Part shown: positions 23,890 through 37,420 of the stretch, one piece after another
Position numbering within the stretch: position 1 is the stretch's first letter
Layout of the letters: every line of letters begins with the position of its first letter
NCBI GenBank assembly: GCA_949130485.1
Contig: OX422185.1
Span: 998,804-1,062,803, forward strand
Length of the DNA stretch: 64,000 nucleotides
Direction of reading: 5' to 3'
From: Agelas oroides
Lineage: Eukaryota > Porifera > Demospongiae > Agelasida > Agelasidae
The notes under the pieces: generated by a model
What the model was told of the DNA's origin: nothing
Database searches by the model: none
Seen by the model: the letters and a program-made list of their open reading frames with translations, nothing else
Made by a program: the position numbers and the translations under genes

Positions 23890-25746
23890 CCACTGCCACC
23901 TCATGCTCATCATGCCCTCACAATTCAACCCATGCACTGCACCACACTCTCTGAGTATGCACAAGAAGCTGAACTATATTTAATCTCTAACACCACTATG
24001 GTGTTCTTGCCAAGTTACCATGTTCTTAGACAGATGTCACAGTTACCAACATAGATAGGCTGACCATGTGTGGAGCTTTTTCCTCAGGCACCAGAGCAAC
24101 AGTTGTTTGCTGTGGGTATATTGACCTTAGCTTCACAAGCATGGTAGATTTCTTCCTTAGCTTTTACATCTTGCAGCAAGAAAAATTGTACCTCTTCACA
24201 TGTTAACCATGTCCTGTTTTTGCAATCTACGCAATATGCTGAACTAGTTAACTGTTCCTTTCATGACAACCTTGGCACGTGTAGTGAATAACAGGGAACA
24301 TTGAGTTCACACATAACCACTGGATTAGAGGAGGTGGTGTTAGAGCTCTCAGTAGCAACTTAACATTCAATGGAAACACAACCTTCATTGAAAATAGTGC
24401 ATCCTCCTCTACAGAGTTTGCAAATGGTGGTGCAATCTACGCATCATATACTGTACTTAGCTTCAATGGGACCAGCAACTTCATCAAGAACTCAGCAGAC
24501 CAATACGCTGGTGGTGCAATCTACACACTTATTGCAATAGTGTACTTCGCTTCAGTGGAATCGTTAACTTCATCAACAACTCAGCATACTAGCTATGGTG
24601 GTGATACAATCAATGCAGGCAGTAACAACACACTGACATTCAATGGAACCAGTACCTTCATTAACAACTCAGCATACTAGCTATGGTGGTGATACAATCA
24701 ATGCAGGTAGTAACAACACACTGACATTCAATGGAACCAGTACCTTCATTAACAACTCAGCATACTAGCTATGGTGGTGATACAATCAATGCAGGCAGTA
24801 ACAACACACTGACATTCAATGGAACCAGTACCTTCATTAACAACTCAGCATACTAGCTATGGTGGTGATACAATCAATGCAGGCAGTAACAACACACTGA
24901 CATTCAATGGAACCAGTACCTTCATTAACAATTCAGCGGGTAGTGGTGGTGCAATCTACACATTAGACAATACTGTGCTTAGCTTCAGTGGAACCAGCAA
25001 CCTTATCAACAACTCAGTAGGTGATGGTGGTGGCGCTATCTTTACATATTCTAACAACACACTGACATTCAATGGAACCATTTACTTTACTAACAATGGA
25101 CAGTATGGGGGGGGGGGGGGGGGGGGGAGAAGTAGACACACTGAATGGTGGAGGAGTGTTTATGGGGCTAAAATGCACTTTCTCCATTTTACCTAACACA
25201 ATAGTGAATTGAGAGAACAATCATGCAACTTCAGGAGGAGCTATCTATGTCCTCGATGCTAGTCGTATAAGTTACTGTACTGCAGTTGCTTCATATGTAC
25301 CAAAAGAAGAATGCTTCTCTTTCAACTCCTTGGCCAGAATCTGTCCAATGGGATTGATGTCAAACTTGTGTTCAAGAACAACTCTGCTGATGATGCAGGA
25401 AATGTGTTACATGGTGGTACAATAGATAACTGCAAACTCACTCATGGCCTGGACTTATACAGTTCTGGTAAAGTGTTTGACATGCTAGTCCACAACAATG
25501 ACACTATTACAACACAACTTCAAACATTTCCTGTGATCCACTTCAAATATGCCCATGTAAAATTGATCTTGCAGACTGCAGTAAGCCTCAGAGTATTTTT
25601 CCTCGCACAGTGTATTCTGTGGTTGCAGTTGAACAAAGAAATGGAGCACTTTCTAGTACTGTGATAAGTAGTATAAACAAAAACTACAACCGACTTGACA
25701 CTCTACATTCAAAGGAAAGACACCTGCACCAAACTCAGCTATATAA
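23890..25746 (+). pseudogene. Beta-helix/membrane gene, 5' half, copy R2
   Basis: Copy of 13330-15186 with the same four 88-bp units, the same frame breaks and the same 21-base G run (25107-25127). The coding homology ends at 25746. It resumes at 30196, so R2 plus 30196-31018 represents the original plus-strand gene with a 4.4-kb insertion. Confidence 0.8.
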
Positions 25747-26093
25747 ATATTCAGTGTACTTAAGGCCTGGGTCGGCTTAGGTCAGCCCGGAAGTGCGCGC
25801 GCCACCAATTATTGGTACGCGCGCCGTATTCAACGTGCGGATGTCATGTGACGCTAGTGTGACACAGAGAATCTAGAAAAGTGTCAGTTTTGTGTCGAAG
25901 AGTTGCGAGAAACCGTGACAGTTGGCCGAGTTGGAAAGAACTCTGGAGGATAGTAAGTCGCCGTAAGTTACGGTGGGAGGGAAGTTAATCGCGTAAATTC
26001 AGGAAATGGAATTTACGTTTATGTTTGCTAGCTGCAAGTAACTTTCTCCGTGCCCTAGGGCGATAGTAGGTGGTGATTTTTTGGGATCATGTA

Positions 26094-26498
26094 GGATATC
26101 CGACTCCCGCGCCGAAATGAAAGTGGGCATGGTCTACAGTCACGTGGTGTCATGCCTACTCTATTCCAATCCACCGATGCGCAAGGACACGCCCACCCAC
26201 TAGGAGCCGGCTGTCATGATACTACACAGTACAGTACCGAAGTGCGTTTCAAAGCTCTAATCTGATTGGTTGGGTTAAGGGTTATTAGGGTTGGGCCCAG
26301 CCCTAATAACCCCTAACCTAACCCCTAACCTAACCCTAATAACCCCTAACCCAACCAATCAGATTAGAGCTTTGAAACGCACTTCAGTACTGTAGTATCA
26401 TGACGGCCGGCTCCTAGTGGGTGGGCGTGGCCTTGCGCATCGGCGAAATAGACTGTAGACCATGCCCACTTTCATTTCGGCGCGGGAGTCGGATATCC
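26094..26498. mobile_element. TA-flanked foldback MITE, unit 2 copy
   Basis: Copy of 15534-15938 with the same telomere-like core. Confidence 0.75.
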
Positions 26499-27918
26499 TA
26501 TTTTTTGTCCCTAGGGAGGACGAAAAAGTATCGTGGTGACTGTGAGATGCCATGGATCCTCAGGAACCTTTAAAATGTGTTTACCTAGTAGATAATAAAC
26601 GGGCAAATAAAACTTGGCCTTGGCAGTGTAGTTCATACACCTGTTTTCTTTTGACAGATTGATTGGTGAGTATGCATGCCTTACCTGTCAGCAGTGCAGC
26701 ATGAAATAGTGAATATTGAAAAGGTGAGGAGGAAATACAGTGGAATTTTAGCTATTACAGGAAGGTTTTGCTCACGCCCTTTATACATGCATTATCCTAC
26801 CAAGGGCTATGACCCAAACTTTCTTTGACAAATTTCCAAGTGGGAAATGCTGGAAGTATAGAAACAAAACTATGGAAATGTAAGTATGGAAACTGAAATA
26901 CAGAAGCGAGAAGAAAATCGATGTCTAGTGCCTTACTGACTCATGACTGCACTGTGCATGTTGAGGCCTTGTAGTCGGAGGGTACCTGTTTACCAGCACT
27001 GTAAGAGAGATCTCAGATTCCAATAAGCAATAATACAGTCATTGAGCATGAAACGGTTGAGACTACAGTGTTATTTGCTAGTATCACAGGAGTAGTTCTT
27101 TCACTGGTCATCCACCAGCCTAACTGGCAAACATTCTCTTCGAGGAATCATGACAGGAGTGTAAAGCCCATGATTGACCCACTTATCATTGCATAATGTG
27201 TTAACGTCATCTCATACTTTCATTTCCACACATTTTCCACTTGCCCAAGTTAAAAGGAAGCATGAACCCAAGCACTCTTGCATAGATTTTCAACTGCCAA
27301 TTGGACACAGTATACATTTCATTGACTTCCATAAGTGGTACAGACAGGTTTGTGGCTGGTAAGTCTTGTAGTTAATTCAATTATCATCACTTACGTGGAA
27401 TTGAACTATGGATGATGAGCTAGATTGTGTTCAAAGAGAGTTGAAAATCAACAGTAAATTGCTTCACTGGTGTAAAACTGTCTTCAGTCCCCTAGGGCAT
27501 CAGTGGTGGGTTAATAGCTACCTCCCCTGTTTACTGTATATATAGACCATGTGCCTGCGCGGGCGTGGTCCGTATATTATACTCTAAAGTATATGATTTT
27601 CCGCATACTCACCGCCATTTTGTAGGGCAGTAGAATAGCAGTAATGTACACGTAGATCCCTTGTTGGCTCCTAGCAGCAATACGGACAGCTGGCTCGCTT
27701 AGTGGCTCATGTATGTTATAAGGCTAATAGCGATGTATGTCATACTGCAGTGATTTTAGATGCGGCTCATGGTAACGTCCAGCAGCCAGCTCACAACCTC
27801 GTTGCTGTATAAACTTGCCGTTCACAGAGCCATTTTTTGCCCTATGTTACGTCATCAGAATTGCCCGTGACGTCACTGCCACTTGTAACCATGCCCATTT
27901 AGGCACAGGGTCTATACC

Positions 27919-28518
27919 TAGCCTCGTTCCCAGGCATTCCCCGGCTCCAGTTTTTGATCGCTTGCAGTATGCAAAAACGGAGGGAGAAGGCCTGGTGAAT
28001 CTTACCACGTGATCCGCGGCACAGGCGTCACATGTCGTCATGCTTATATGTATAGCCATACTAGGGAGAAGACTGATCTTGCGTTCTGTTGTAGCTACGA
28101 AGACGAGACAAGCGCTGACGGAGAACAACATCAAGCGTACAAAACATATCCAAGCTAGAAGGAATAGCTCTGAAGGGTTGCCGAACGAAATATCTGCAGT
28201 GACAAAATTTAGCTTACGTAGCGAAAAAGCAGCCACTTTTGGATTTGCAACGCTTGCAGCGGAACCATCCTTCAGCGGTTCTGCTTCAGACTCGGGTATG
28301 TTCTAGAGGTGGGATTTGTCTTTCGGCTGGAACTTGTCCTGTTTCTCTAGCTTCTCTGTAGCTGGAGATATAAATGTGAATATGTCTTCGTGTCTAGAAC
28401 CTGTGACGTCATGTGTGCCGCGGATCACGTGGTAAGATTCACCAGGCCTTCTCCCTCCGTTTTTGCATACTGCAAGCGATCAAAAACTGGAGCCGGGGAA
28501 GGCCTGGGAACGAGGCTA
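27919..28518. mobile_element. TAGCCTCG-family element (600 bp), unit 2 copy
   Basis: Copy of 17359-17958, with GTCTATACC on both sides. Confidence 0.8.
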
Positions 28519-28873
28519 GTCTATACCTATCTAAGCACCAGATGTTAAGAACACTTAAAACACTCATTAGCCCAACCTAGCATGCAGCTTGTATTACATA
28601 ACCTGAAGGGTTTGCACATGCAGCATAAATTAGAAGTACACAGCTATTTATTATCCAGTTGATACTTTTACAACAGTATTTTCCTATTCCCGTGCCGTAG
28701 GGCCACCACACAACGCTGTTGCTGAAGTGTCTGTATGCAGAGATCTGAAAGGTGAAAGCCATGTCTTCATATATACACTGTATATCTTCATTCCTTGCAG
28801 TTCTGCAGACCTATCAAGACACCTGCCACAACCTTAAACCTGCACTTCTCAAGCCACATTCACTAACATTTCC

Positions 28874-29450
28874 TAGCCTCGTCCCCAGGCTCTCTCCTCA
28901 AAAACGGGGGGAGGAGAGAGCCTGGTAACATCCGCGGGAAAAGCTGTCGACTTCCGGCGCGTCATCATTCATGTGATCAGAGCAGGACACTCCCACTTTA
29001 GTAGTAATTGTCATGTGATTTAATAAACTACCTTGCAATATCGGTACTGTAATTTCGCTCTTCGTCCTCGAGCCATCCGCAGCTCTGTTGAGTTCCGTAA
29101 CGAACATTTTACATGTAAACTCAGAGCTGCGAAGTATAGTGAGCGAGCCGGTCCCGCAAACCTACTACAGTGAACTTTGATCTTAGATTCTCTGGACTTG
29201 CGTCCCTTCCACACATCCAAAAACTGTTTTTCACCAACTTTTGAGGTGTAGTCGGCGCTTATAAGTTCATTTCGAGTTGACAATTTTTTGCTTTGTGGAC
29301 AAAATGTCACGTATACACGTGGTTTCGTTCTGCAATCTGATTGGTGTCGCCAGAGCCAGGCGCCGGAAGTCGACAGCTTTTCCTGCGGATGTTACCAGGC
29401 TCTCTCCTCCCCCCCTCCGTTTTTGAGGAGAGAGCCTGGGGACGACGCTA
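28874..29450. mobile_element. TAGCCTCG-family element (577 bp), unit 2 copy
   Basis: Copy of 18314-18890, with the same 9-bp flanks. Confidence 0.75.
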
Positions 29451-29570
29451 AACATTTTCTAGCTTCTTGTTCTCTAGCAAAACGTTCTTTTGCATGCCAG
29501 ATATATATACCGTTCAAAAAGCTATATTACATACTTACTAGTGTAGTATCGAGTCTCCCTCGACGTGCAG

Positions 29571-30195
29571 CTGTCCTCGAGAGTTCGCGGCAAATGTGAG
29601 GACGTCCTAGCTCCTCCCCATAACTTGTGGGTGTGGTAATAGGTCATGTGACTGTTAGCCAGAATGGCCGCACGAAGATAGTGAGAAGTTGTCCTCGCTT
29701 ATGTGCAACACTTCCCGAACGATTTACGACTTTCTGTGTGTCTCATAAGATGTTGTTTGTGTGTCTCCGCTAGTTCACCGCGTAGAATTCTCGTTCGTGG
29801 AAGTTAAAGATCGCTAAGAGCGGGAGAAGCTACAGGTTGAGTGGCCAAAACTCACTGTTTAGCTCGGTTAGGTATGTCCCCGAGCGAATTAGGCTATTCT
29901 ACCCGGTAGAAAGTTAGAACTAAGTGAGTAGTTTGTTATGCAACCTGAAAGGCCGCGATTCGTGATGTCTAAGTGTTGCGCCTTTTGGCCCCAAGTGATT
30001 GCTGGGTGGGGCTTACCTTTAGCGGTTCTCTTGCTCACGTGAGCAGTCTTCCAGAAAGTTGCAACTTTTTTCTTGATGACCAGGCATACCTCTATCCATA
30101 AAATATATATGATGTCAATACACTGTTGGGTGTTTGAGAAATGCAGCCAAAAATTTAGCATATCAATTTTCACCAGAAATAGCCTGACCGCTGTC
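29571..30195. other. Single-copy spacer; possible 5' exon
   Basis: This is the right end of the insertion that splits the plus-strand pseudogene. It contains GCCAGAATGGCC near 29660, an upstream-exon-like stretch with several CpG, and a donor-like GGTTAGGTATGT near 29870. No coding frame of useful length follows the ATG, so a gene is not supported. Confidence 0.25.
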
Positions 30196-31018
30196 CCAGA
30201 ATGTGCAGATAGACTTGCATGCAGATGGTAGCCCATGTAATGCTAAACTACACATTTTAGTGAACTTATACCAGACCTGTCCACCTGGATTTAACATCTC
30301 TGAATATAAACTTCAGTGCATTATAACAAATGGAGTAAGTCAAATAACACATGATTCAGACAGAAAGGTTTGGGTTGGATATGATAATCAGTCTGATGAA
30401 CTAATTCTCCACCCACTCTGCCCATTCGACTACTGTGTTAATGATACAACATTGTGATTCTCTCAACAACAGGTCGGGACTCCTGTGTGGATGTTGCAAG
30501 AAAGGTTACAGTCTGGTACTATAGGTACATTTCAATGCAAGAAATGTACCAACAAGCATCTTGTGCTTGTCATCCCTCTTGCAGTGATGGGAGTAGCACT
30601 GGTCTTCTTGCTCCTTGTCTGCAAACTGACAGTGGCAACAGGAACACTCAGTGGCTTAGTGTTCTATGCCAACATTGTTGGAGTCAATCGCATCATCTTT
30701 CTGCCAGTAGAATCTACTGTCACTTTTTCAGTCTTCCTTGCATTGCTAAATCTTGACTTTGGAATTGAGACATGTTTCTACAATGGAATGGATGCATATG
30801 GCAAAACATGGCTTCAGTTTGTGATCCCAGTATATATATTTGGATATTAGTAGGACTTGTGGTCCTTGTTAGCCATTTCTCACGCAGATTTGCAAAGCAG
30901 CTTGGTAACAACCCAGTTTCTGTCGTGGCAACACTCATCCTCCTCTCATATACAAACATTCTCCTTGACTACCCAACAGAAGAGTGTGGCTATACAATGC
31001 TAACATTGACTATCTCAG
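30196..31018 (+). pseudogene. Beta-helix/membrane gene, middle part, severed from R2
   Basis: Homology to pseudogene L resumes at CTGTCCCAGAATGTGC. It encodes the pre-membrane domain (LYQTCPPGFNISEYK, HPLCPFDYC) and the membrane segments through LALLNLDFGIETCFYNGMD and VIPVYIFGY. A frame break occurs at about 30455, where the sequence that should give the GLLCG motif is shifted. Another follows near 30850. Compared with L it lacks about 15 residues (the SEKSRVCEP region). Homology ends at CTATCTCAG (about 31018), and the C-terminal third is absent here but present as displaced fragments at 9305 and 19866. Confidence 0.8.
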
Positions 31019-31721
31019 CCGTTGAGCCGTTCCTACAACATTTAGTATTATTTTTGTGCCATGCATCAACTAGAGTGCAGTGTCAAATGATACACGTTAA
31101 GTTACTCCAAAGTTGAAGAGTGGAATTGATTAAATGGCCGAAGGTTCTTGATTCCGACAGAAATTCAAAGGAGGCTGGAAGATGGGGAGGTTGTGGTTGA
31201 TTACACAAAGTATCACCAACATTAACTACTACTAGGTTGCTTGTATTTTTATGCATGTAGGAAACTCTGTTCATGTTTGTGATGATTATAAACACATTCT
31301 TATGCACATAAAAACTTTGAACTAGACAGCATTGCAGTGTGGACTCATACTTGCACCAAGTATACACTTACTTGCTGTTCATTAGGGAGCTACACTCTAT
31401 CCCTTGAATTCTTGGTATGCATAGCAATTTACCTCTTGTTGCATTCAAACAGGATGGAAATTCTGTTTATTAATGTTTTTTGCCATGTTTACCAAACTAA
31501 TGGAGCACTAAAGCTTAACTAAACTACATTGCTTGTCTTTAATCCAACAACACACCATTTGCTGGTCTATTTACCGTACATCGTGGTCTTTCTCACAACA
31601 TGTTGTAAAAAATGTCTAGACTGAAGACAAGCTCACAGAGTGGTTTCCCTGGTGGCAGACAGACGTGGTTACGAAAAAGGTTGACATATAGAGAAGAAGC
31701 TACCCAACCATAATCCTGCTG
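31019..31721. other. No gene seen
   Basis: AT-rich DNA after the break in the pseudogene. Short frames have no recognisable content. Confidence 0.4.
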
Positions 31722-32411
31722 ATGTTAACCACTGCACCAGATAGTAACATTTGCATCAAAAGCAGTAAAGCAGTTCTGCATGTTGCATGCAGGGGAAGTG
31801 ATGAAGATGACAATGACACATATAAAGGTATCCACAGAGAATATCTTAGTATGCTATGCTCAAGACCAAAACACTGGGTGATTGCCGCTGAAACCTTCCT
31901 GGGTGTACAAGGTATGACAGTTCAAACAGAGATCTTACCAAGAGAACTGCAAGGGTCTAGGGTCAGTAGAGCTATACCAAGAGAACTGCAAGGGTCTAGG
32001 GTCAGTAGAGCTATACCAAGAGAACTGCAAGGGTCTAGGGTCAGTAGAGCTATACCGAGAGAACCGCAAGGGTCTAGGGTCAGTACAGCTATACCGAGAG
32101 AACCGCAAGGGTCTAGGGTCAGTACAGCTATACCAAGAAAACCGCAAGGGTCTAGGGTCAGTAGAGCTATACCGAGAAAACTGCAAGGGTCTAGGGTCAA
32201 TACAGCTATACCAAGAGAACTGCAAGGGTCTAGGGTCAATACAGCTATACCAAGAGAACCGCAAGGGTCTAGGGTCAGTACAGCTATACCAAGAAAACTG
32301 CAAGGGTCTAGGGTCAATACAGCTATACCAAGAGAACTGCAAGGGTCTAGGGTCAATACAGCCATAGTTATCAGTCCAGTCCAGTTGCAGGGATGCACTG
32401 AACATCTGTGA
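31722..32411 (+). other. Open frame driven by a 39-bp repeat
   Basis: A 229-codon frame from an ATG at 31722. Its first 70 codons are non-repetitive (MLTTAPDSNICIKSSK and on). The rest is eleven copies of a 13-residue unit (PRELQGSRVSRAI). The other strand is also open in two frames across the array, which argues that the openness comes from the repeat. The unique N-terminal part matches nothing I know. A real protein is possible but unlikely. Confidence 0.2.
31937..32365. repeat. 39-bp minisatellite, 11 copies
   Basis: Unit AAGAGAACTGCAAGGGTCTA and on, length 39, eleven copies in 429 bp. Variants (CTGCAAG or CCGCAAG, GTCAGTAG or GTCAATAC) alternate along the array, so neighbouring units are not always the closest. 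Confidence 0.9.
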
Positions 32412-34314
32412 GGGAGGCACTTGCTGTCAACAAGGCCACAATAAGTTCCTTGATACTACAACTTAGAAGGACAGTTGAATATACTCCTCACAGATGCTCT
32501 GGATGATGCCAGCTTCTTCTCAGGTTATCAAAATATCCCTTTCATAGCCATTGTATAGGGTTCTTGTATAGGCTCCTTCACAAATGCTCCGAAAATTCTT
32601 ACTTAGTCTGCATATGTCCAAAAAAACCCAACAGAAAACAACTACCTCAGATGCTTCCAGTGAGCACCCCTGAGCACCAAATATCTCAAAAATTTTCCTG
32701 AGGAATGGGGGGGGCATGCTCTCTTCATCAGACTAGTACAGTTATACTAGCCTGATGAAGACAACTAAAGTGCCCTGAAAATGTTGCAAATAAAGGTTTG
32801 CAACTATACCGTCAAAGCCAAGAATCTTTGTGAATGATCAAAACCTGGTTGATAGGAATTAGGCTTGCATGGCAGTTTATCCATGATTAGTCACTGACCA
32901 ATGATATTAGTTCAATGGTGAGTATAGTGTTTAGTGAAGATACTCTTAGCTACATGCAGTCTTGAGGTAAAGTTTGACATGGTCGTAGAGCTGTGACCAA
33001 TAATCAATTGGTTATAGGTATTTGGTCAATATAAAGGCGTTAACAAACTAATTGTTGGCAAAATTAAGATATCGATTATTGGAGTCTGTTTTATGTGTAT
33101 AGCTATTCATAGTAGTGATTTATTATGCATAATTAGTGTGGGGAATTATCTTGGGAAGAAAAGTTTATAAATGCCCTCTTGTAGATGCACTCTTAGCAAA
33201 CGTCATACTGGCAGTGGAATATGGGACCTGTGTATATTTAACAGCTTTCTCAGAGAATAGGCTTTCATGGGCATTAGAGAAGAGACCCATTATGTTAGTG
33301 GAGGAAAAGCAGAGGCAGTGGCTTTAGTAGAGATCTTGTAAGCTCAGATCTCTGAGTTAGTTTACAAATGCTTGGAGGGCTGGTTTTGAAATTTGGTACC
33401 TGGTGGGTTTAAGGACCCTCCCAGAGTACCTTCCACCTCTGCTTTTATCACACTGAGGTTAGCATGAAAACCCCAGTGGAGAAACTGAAAGAAAAAACAA
33501 AAAACAATATTATTATAAAACATAAATAATAAATAAACTAAAAGTAACAATAGTGGGAGGGACTGACTAAGGGTGGATAGAGATGGCAAGTTGCACTGCA
33601 GCTGCATGAACTAGAAAGAGAGTTGCGCGAGTAATGGTTGTCAAGTGAGTAGTTAGTACACATGCGCAGTACCTTAGGTGTGCCGCCTCTGCTGTTAACC
33701 TCCTTTAACTTCATTAAAGTTCATTATACAGTTTTCAGAAAGGGACACAATGCAGATCTGAACAGCATGTACAATAACTGGCTGGAGCTGAAGATGTGAG
33801 CAAGGTCAAATATTACTTCTAAGGCTGAACTGTTGCCTCCTAGCTGATGGTGATTATGTTGTAATTATATATAAAAAGACTTACCATGTGGAATATTGTA
33901 TGTGGATACTTGTAATGTAGTCTCTGCATGTATATGTACAGGAAGAGATAGCATATAATTATGTCATTTGCAAAGAGTCCTACAAATGACATTCAGATGT
34001 TTTGTTTACTATAGTAGGGGTAGAATATTAGTTGCTTTCTACGTGACTTATCTGGCTACATATAATACCAGCGAAAATATGAGGTAAATATGACAACATT
34101 GAATGAGGTATATTCAAGCATAATCAAATCAACAGAGTAAACATCCTTCAGCAAGAATTAACACAACAATACTTACAAAAATTAATATTGCAAATGCGTT
34201 CGTAATCAAGTGCAGTTTCTCAACAACAGCAAAAACTAGCTAGTTACATTACAATACATTTTGCTTGTGACTAATCACTTATCACAGGTTAATTAGCAGC
34301 ATTTAAGGAGCAGT
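32412..34314. other. No gene seen
   Basis: Nothing coding was recognised. CTTCATCAGACTAGTA near 32725 pairs with TATACTAGCCTGATGAAG to form a short hairpin. The last 200 bases resemble the DNA downstream of the gene copies at 55400 and 61400 (ATCCTTCAGCAAGAATTAAC versus ATCCTTCAACAAGATTTAAC), so the three loci share 3' flanks. Confidence 0.45.
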
Positions 34315-37018
34315 TCACTTAGTGTCAAGCAAATCGAGCGGAGATCGCAATTCATGAAGATCAACTTCAGTATGAGTGACGTTACTTGGAGTAACTTTGC
34401 ATGGATGCTCTAGGTTGGTACCATTTTCCTCACATCTTCGGTGGTAATTTCTGTTTCTATATAATAACTGATAACAGTGTACTTTTGGTTTGATTCGCAG
34501 GTAAATGTGGTAGATAAAAATCCAAATGAAGGTGAAGAATGCTATACCAACTGAGGTGTATGCAACAGCAGCCTGACTTCCACCGGACAACTTCACGTGG
34601 TAGGTGGCAGCAGCAAGTATACCAACATTGAGAATGAATGACACCTCAAGAGCATTCCGGCACCAACCTTTGTAGACCATTCCAGACAATGTGAACCACA
34701 CAAATATTCCAAAGGTAGCTGAAGTAATGACAAGAAGGTTAATACTATCATTGCCACTGATGTTGAAGGCAAAGAAAAGAAACAAAGCACAGCGAACCAA
34801 AAGCAACAACCCAGTCCAGTATCGATGCTTTGGCTTGCCAGGACAGGAACTGGGCTGGAACCAAGCAGCTTTGTCACTGTTACTGAACAGTGGCTGATGT
34901 AAACCAAGAATCCCACTATCACCCAAATGTAAACAGGAAATACCAAATCCAGCCATGTTTTGGCATATGCATCCATCCCATTATAGAAGCAGGTCTGAAT
35001 GCCAAGGTCTAGGTTTAGCCAGGCTATGAAAATGCCAGCTGGATCATTTGCAGACTGTGGGAAGAAGATGTGATGGTTTACAGCAACAATGTTGGCATTA
35101 AAGATTAGTCCATGGAGAGTCCCAGCTGCTACTGTGATGTGGAGGAGGAAGAGCAAGATGACTAGAAATACACCAGCCAGTGCAAATGGAATGATCATAG
35201 CTAGATACTTGTTACTGCACTGTTTGCATTGGGAGCTGCCCATGACAATACTAAGTCCTTCTTTACACTTCCCACACAGCAGCCCAGAACGATTGACATT
35301 GCACTGCTCATCAGGGTTGTTCAAGTTGATGTCCTTGCTCTCACTGGTACAGTAGTCAAATGGACAGAAAGGATGATGGATAAACCCTTCTGGAGTTCCA
35401 TTGTTATACGATACATTTAACCAGAATGTACTGCTAGCATTACGAAGGATTGCTTGTCTGTCTATGTCGCAAGAGTTTGTGTACTGCCAGAGTCTGCGGT
35501 CACAGATACATTCACCAGTGAAGTTAGACTCCTCAAATCCAATTGGGCAACTTGCAAATGTGATATTCACAATAAGGTGTATCGTATTTCCTGACCTATT
35601 GCTGGGGTAGAACTCTAGTTGGTTGAGAAGGTTCTTTGGTGTTACAGAGTAGTTTCTGCTGGTACAGTTTTCTCCTGTCTCATATGAGATGGTTTCTGAC
35701 ACAGTCAAATTATGACCTGAACGAACTGTGGTGTGAATTAATGCAGAAATTGCTGAGACTGACTAATCAATAGCAACCACAGAAACCTCAACCTGCTGAC
35801 CTGGATAGATGCTTCTCGACTGAGTTGTTTCTTTACAGTCCCAGTCACTCATGTTACAGAAGCAGAGCTGTGTAGCGTCAGAGGAAATAGAGTGGCCCTT
35901 GTCACTATCTCCTTGTAGAACTGACATGTTGAAAAGTTCCAATGCATTTGTGTGTCTCTCTGATGTGAAGTTACACTTATCCAGCAAACCACCATAAAGA
36001 ACACTTCCTCTCACTCCAGCAGAATTTTTCTCAAAGACTAGTGGGGTTGTATCGAGGTCAAACAAGTGGTCATTCTGAATGTGAAAGAAGCATTCACTTC
36101 GGGAAGGTACATCAACAACATATATTGCACCACCAAACTCAGTTGCATTATTGCCTTGGAAGTGTACATGTGCTGTTTGATGCAGGCTGAAATTTGAATT
36201 AACATCAAAATATTGTGCTCCACCTCGCAGTGCCATGTTGTTGAGATAACTAGATCTGTCATGTACTAATGTGAGGTTACTGCTCTCTGAATAGATTCCA
36301 CCACCATATCTTGCAGAATTGTTCACAAAGGAGCTGCTTCCTTGAAGGATCAGAGCACTGGAGGATGCATGGATTGCAGCACCTTTTTTTCCTGCTGATT
36401 CATCCTTGCCACTGAACTCTGCTACACTGTCCCTAACATAAATTGCTCCTCCTCCTGACTCAGCTGTATTGTTCATGAAACAGCTGTTTCCATCAATGCC
36501 TGCTTTGCTGCTATCAATGTACATTCCTCCACCACTAGCAGCTGAATTACTCTTGAAGGTTGTTGAGCCATTCATGTTTAGTGTGCTGTGTACTACTGAA
36601 AATCCTCCTCCTTGACTGCTTGCAGAATTAGTAATGAATGTGTTTTCTCCAGGAAAGTTTACAGTACAGTTAAAAGTATATAGTCCCCCACCTTCTGCTG
36701 CCTTGTTACTCTCAAATGTATTCTGTCCAGCAAGTTTAAAACTGCTTTGAAATGCAGAGATACCTCCACCGGTGTCTTTTGCTAAATTACCCTGGTAGTT
36801 GCTCGATCCAAGAAGATTAACTACACTGCCATCCCTGGTGTAGATTCCTCCTCCATCTCTTGCTGCATGATTTTCAGTTACGGAGCTGGTTCCAAGAAAG
36901 TTCAAAACACTTCTTGCAGCATATATACCACCACCAGCATAGTTAGCCTTATATACTACTGAAAGTGCTGGAGCCATTGAATTTAAAGGTGCTGTTGTCA
37001 GTGTAAATCCCACCACCA

Positions 37019-37420
37019 GTGAGTGACTGTGTGGCCAAGTGGTTAAAGCACTTGACTGTCAATCGAAAGATCACAGGTTCAAGTCCCACCAGTTACCACA
37101 GGAGAAGAAAAAAACAACACTTTCTTTCTCCACTTGGCACCCAACCCAGGCCCAAGTAAAATAGTAAATTGGGAACCTGGCTTAGGCTGGGGAAGGACAA
37201 GACCACTGGCTGTGCCTAATTCCACTGAGGTACAGGTGGGACTTTGGGTGCCCACACCACAGTGGAGGGGCATAGTCAGTGCTCCTGCGAGTGCTTGGCC
37301 CGGCTTCAGGAGTTTGTCTAGCGCTCGGCCCAGTGTTCCCTGAAGTAGCGCACAGGGGTCCCAGCCTTAATTGGTCTGGGGGGGCATATCCCCATTAGGG
37401 GAGCTCCTTACATTTGTTTG
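37019..37420 (+). mobile_element. tRNA-derived SINE inserted in pseudogene E
   Basis: The head reads like a tRNA. It has an A box (TGGCCAAGTGGTTAAAGC), an anticodon loop CTGTCAA (GTC, Asp-like) and a B box (GGTTCAAGTCC). A body of about 320 bp follows, ending in a short TTTGTTTG tail. The 11-bp target duplication TCCCACCACCA flanks it at 37008-37018 and 37421-37431. The paralog at 58800 has the uninterrupted site. On the gene's strand the insertion brings AAATGTAAGGAG, a strong splice-donor-like sequence, but the frame is still broken further on. Confidence 0.9.

Larger units (their letters stand above)
19012..29570. repeat. 10.56-kb tandem duplication, unit 2
   Basis: Near-identical repeat of 8451-19011, in the same order and orientation. 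It ends at CGACGTGCAG (29570), after which unit 1 has TTGTG and this unit has CTGTCCTCGAG. The true original right flank is therefore 29571 onward. Confidence 0.9.

Noticed and set aside
37019-37095. Functional tRNA-Asp
   Set aside because: The tRNA-like head is followed by a SINE body and flanked by a target duplication, and the acceptor stem is not complete.
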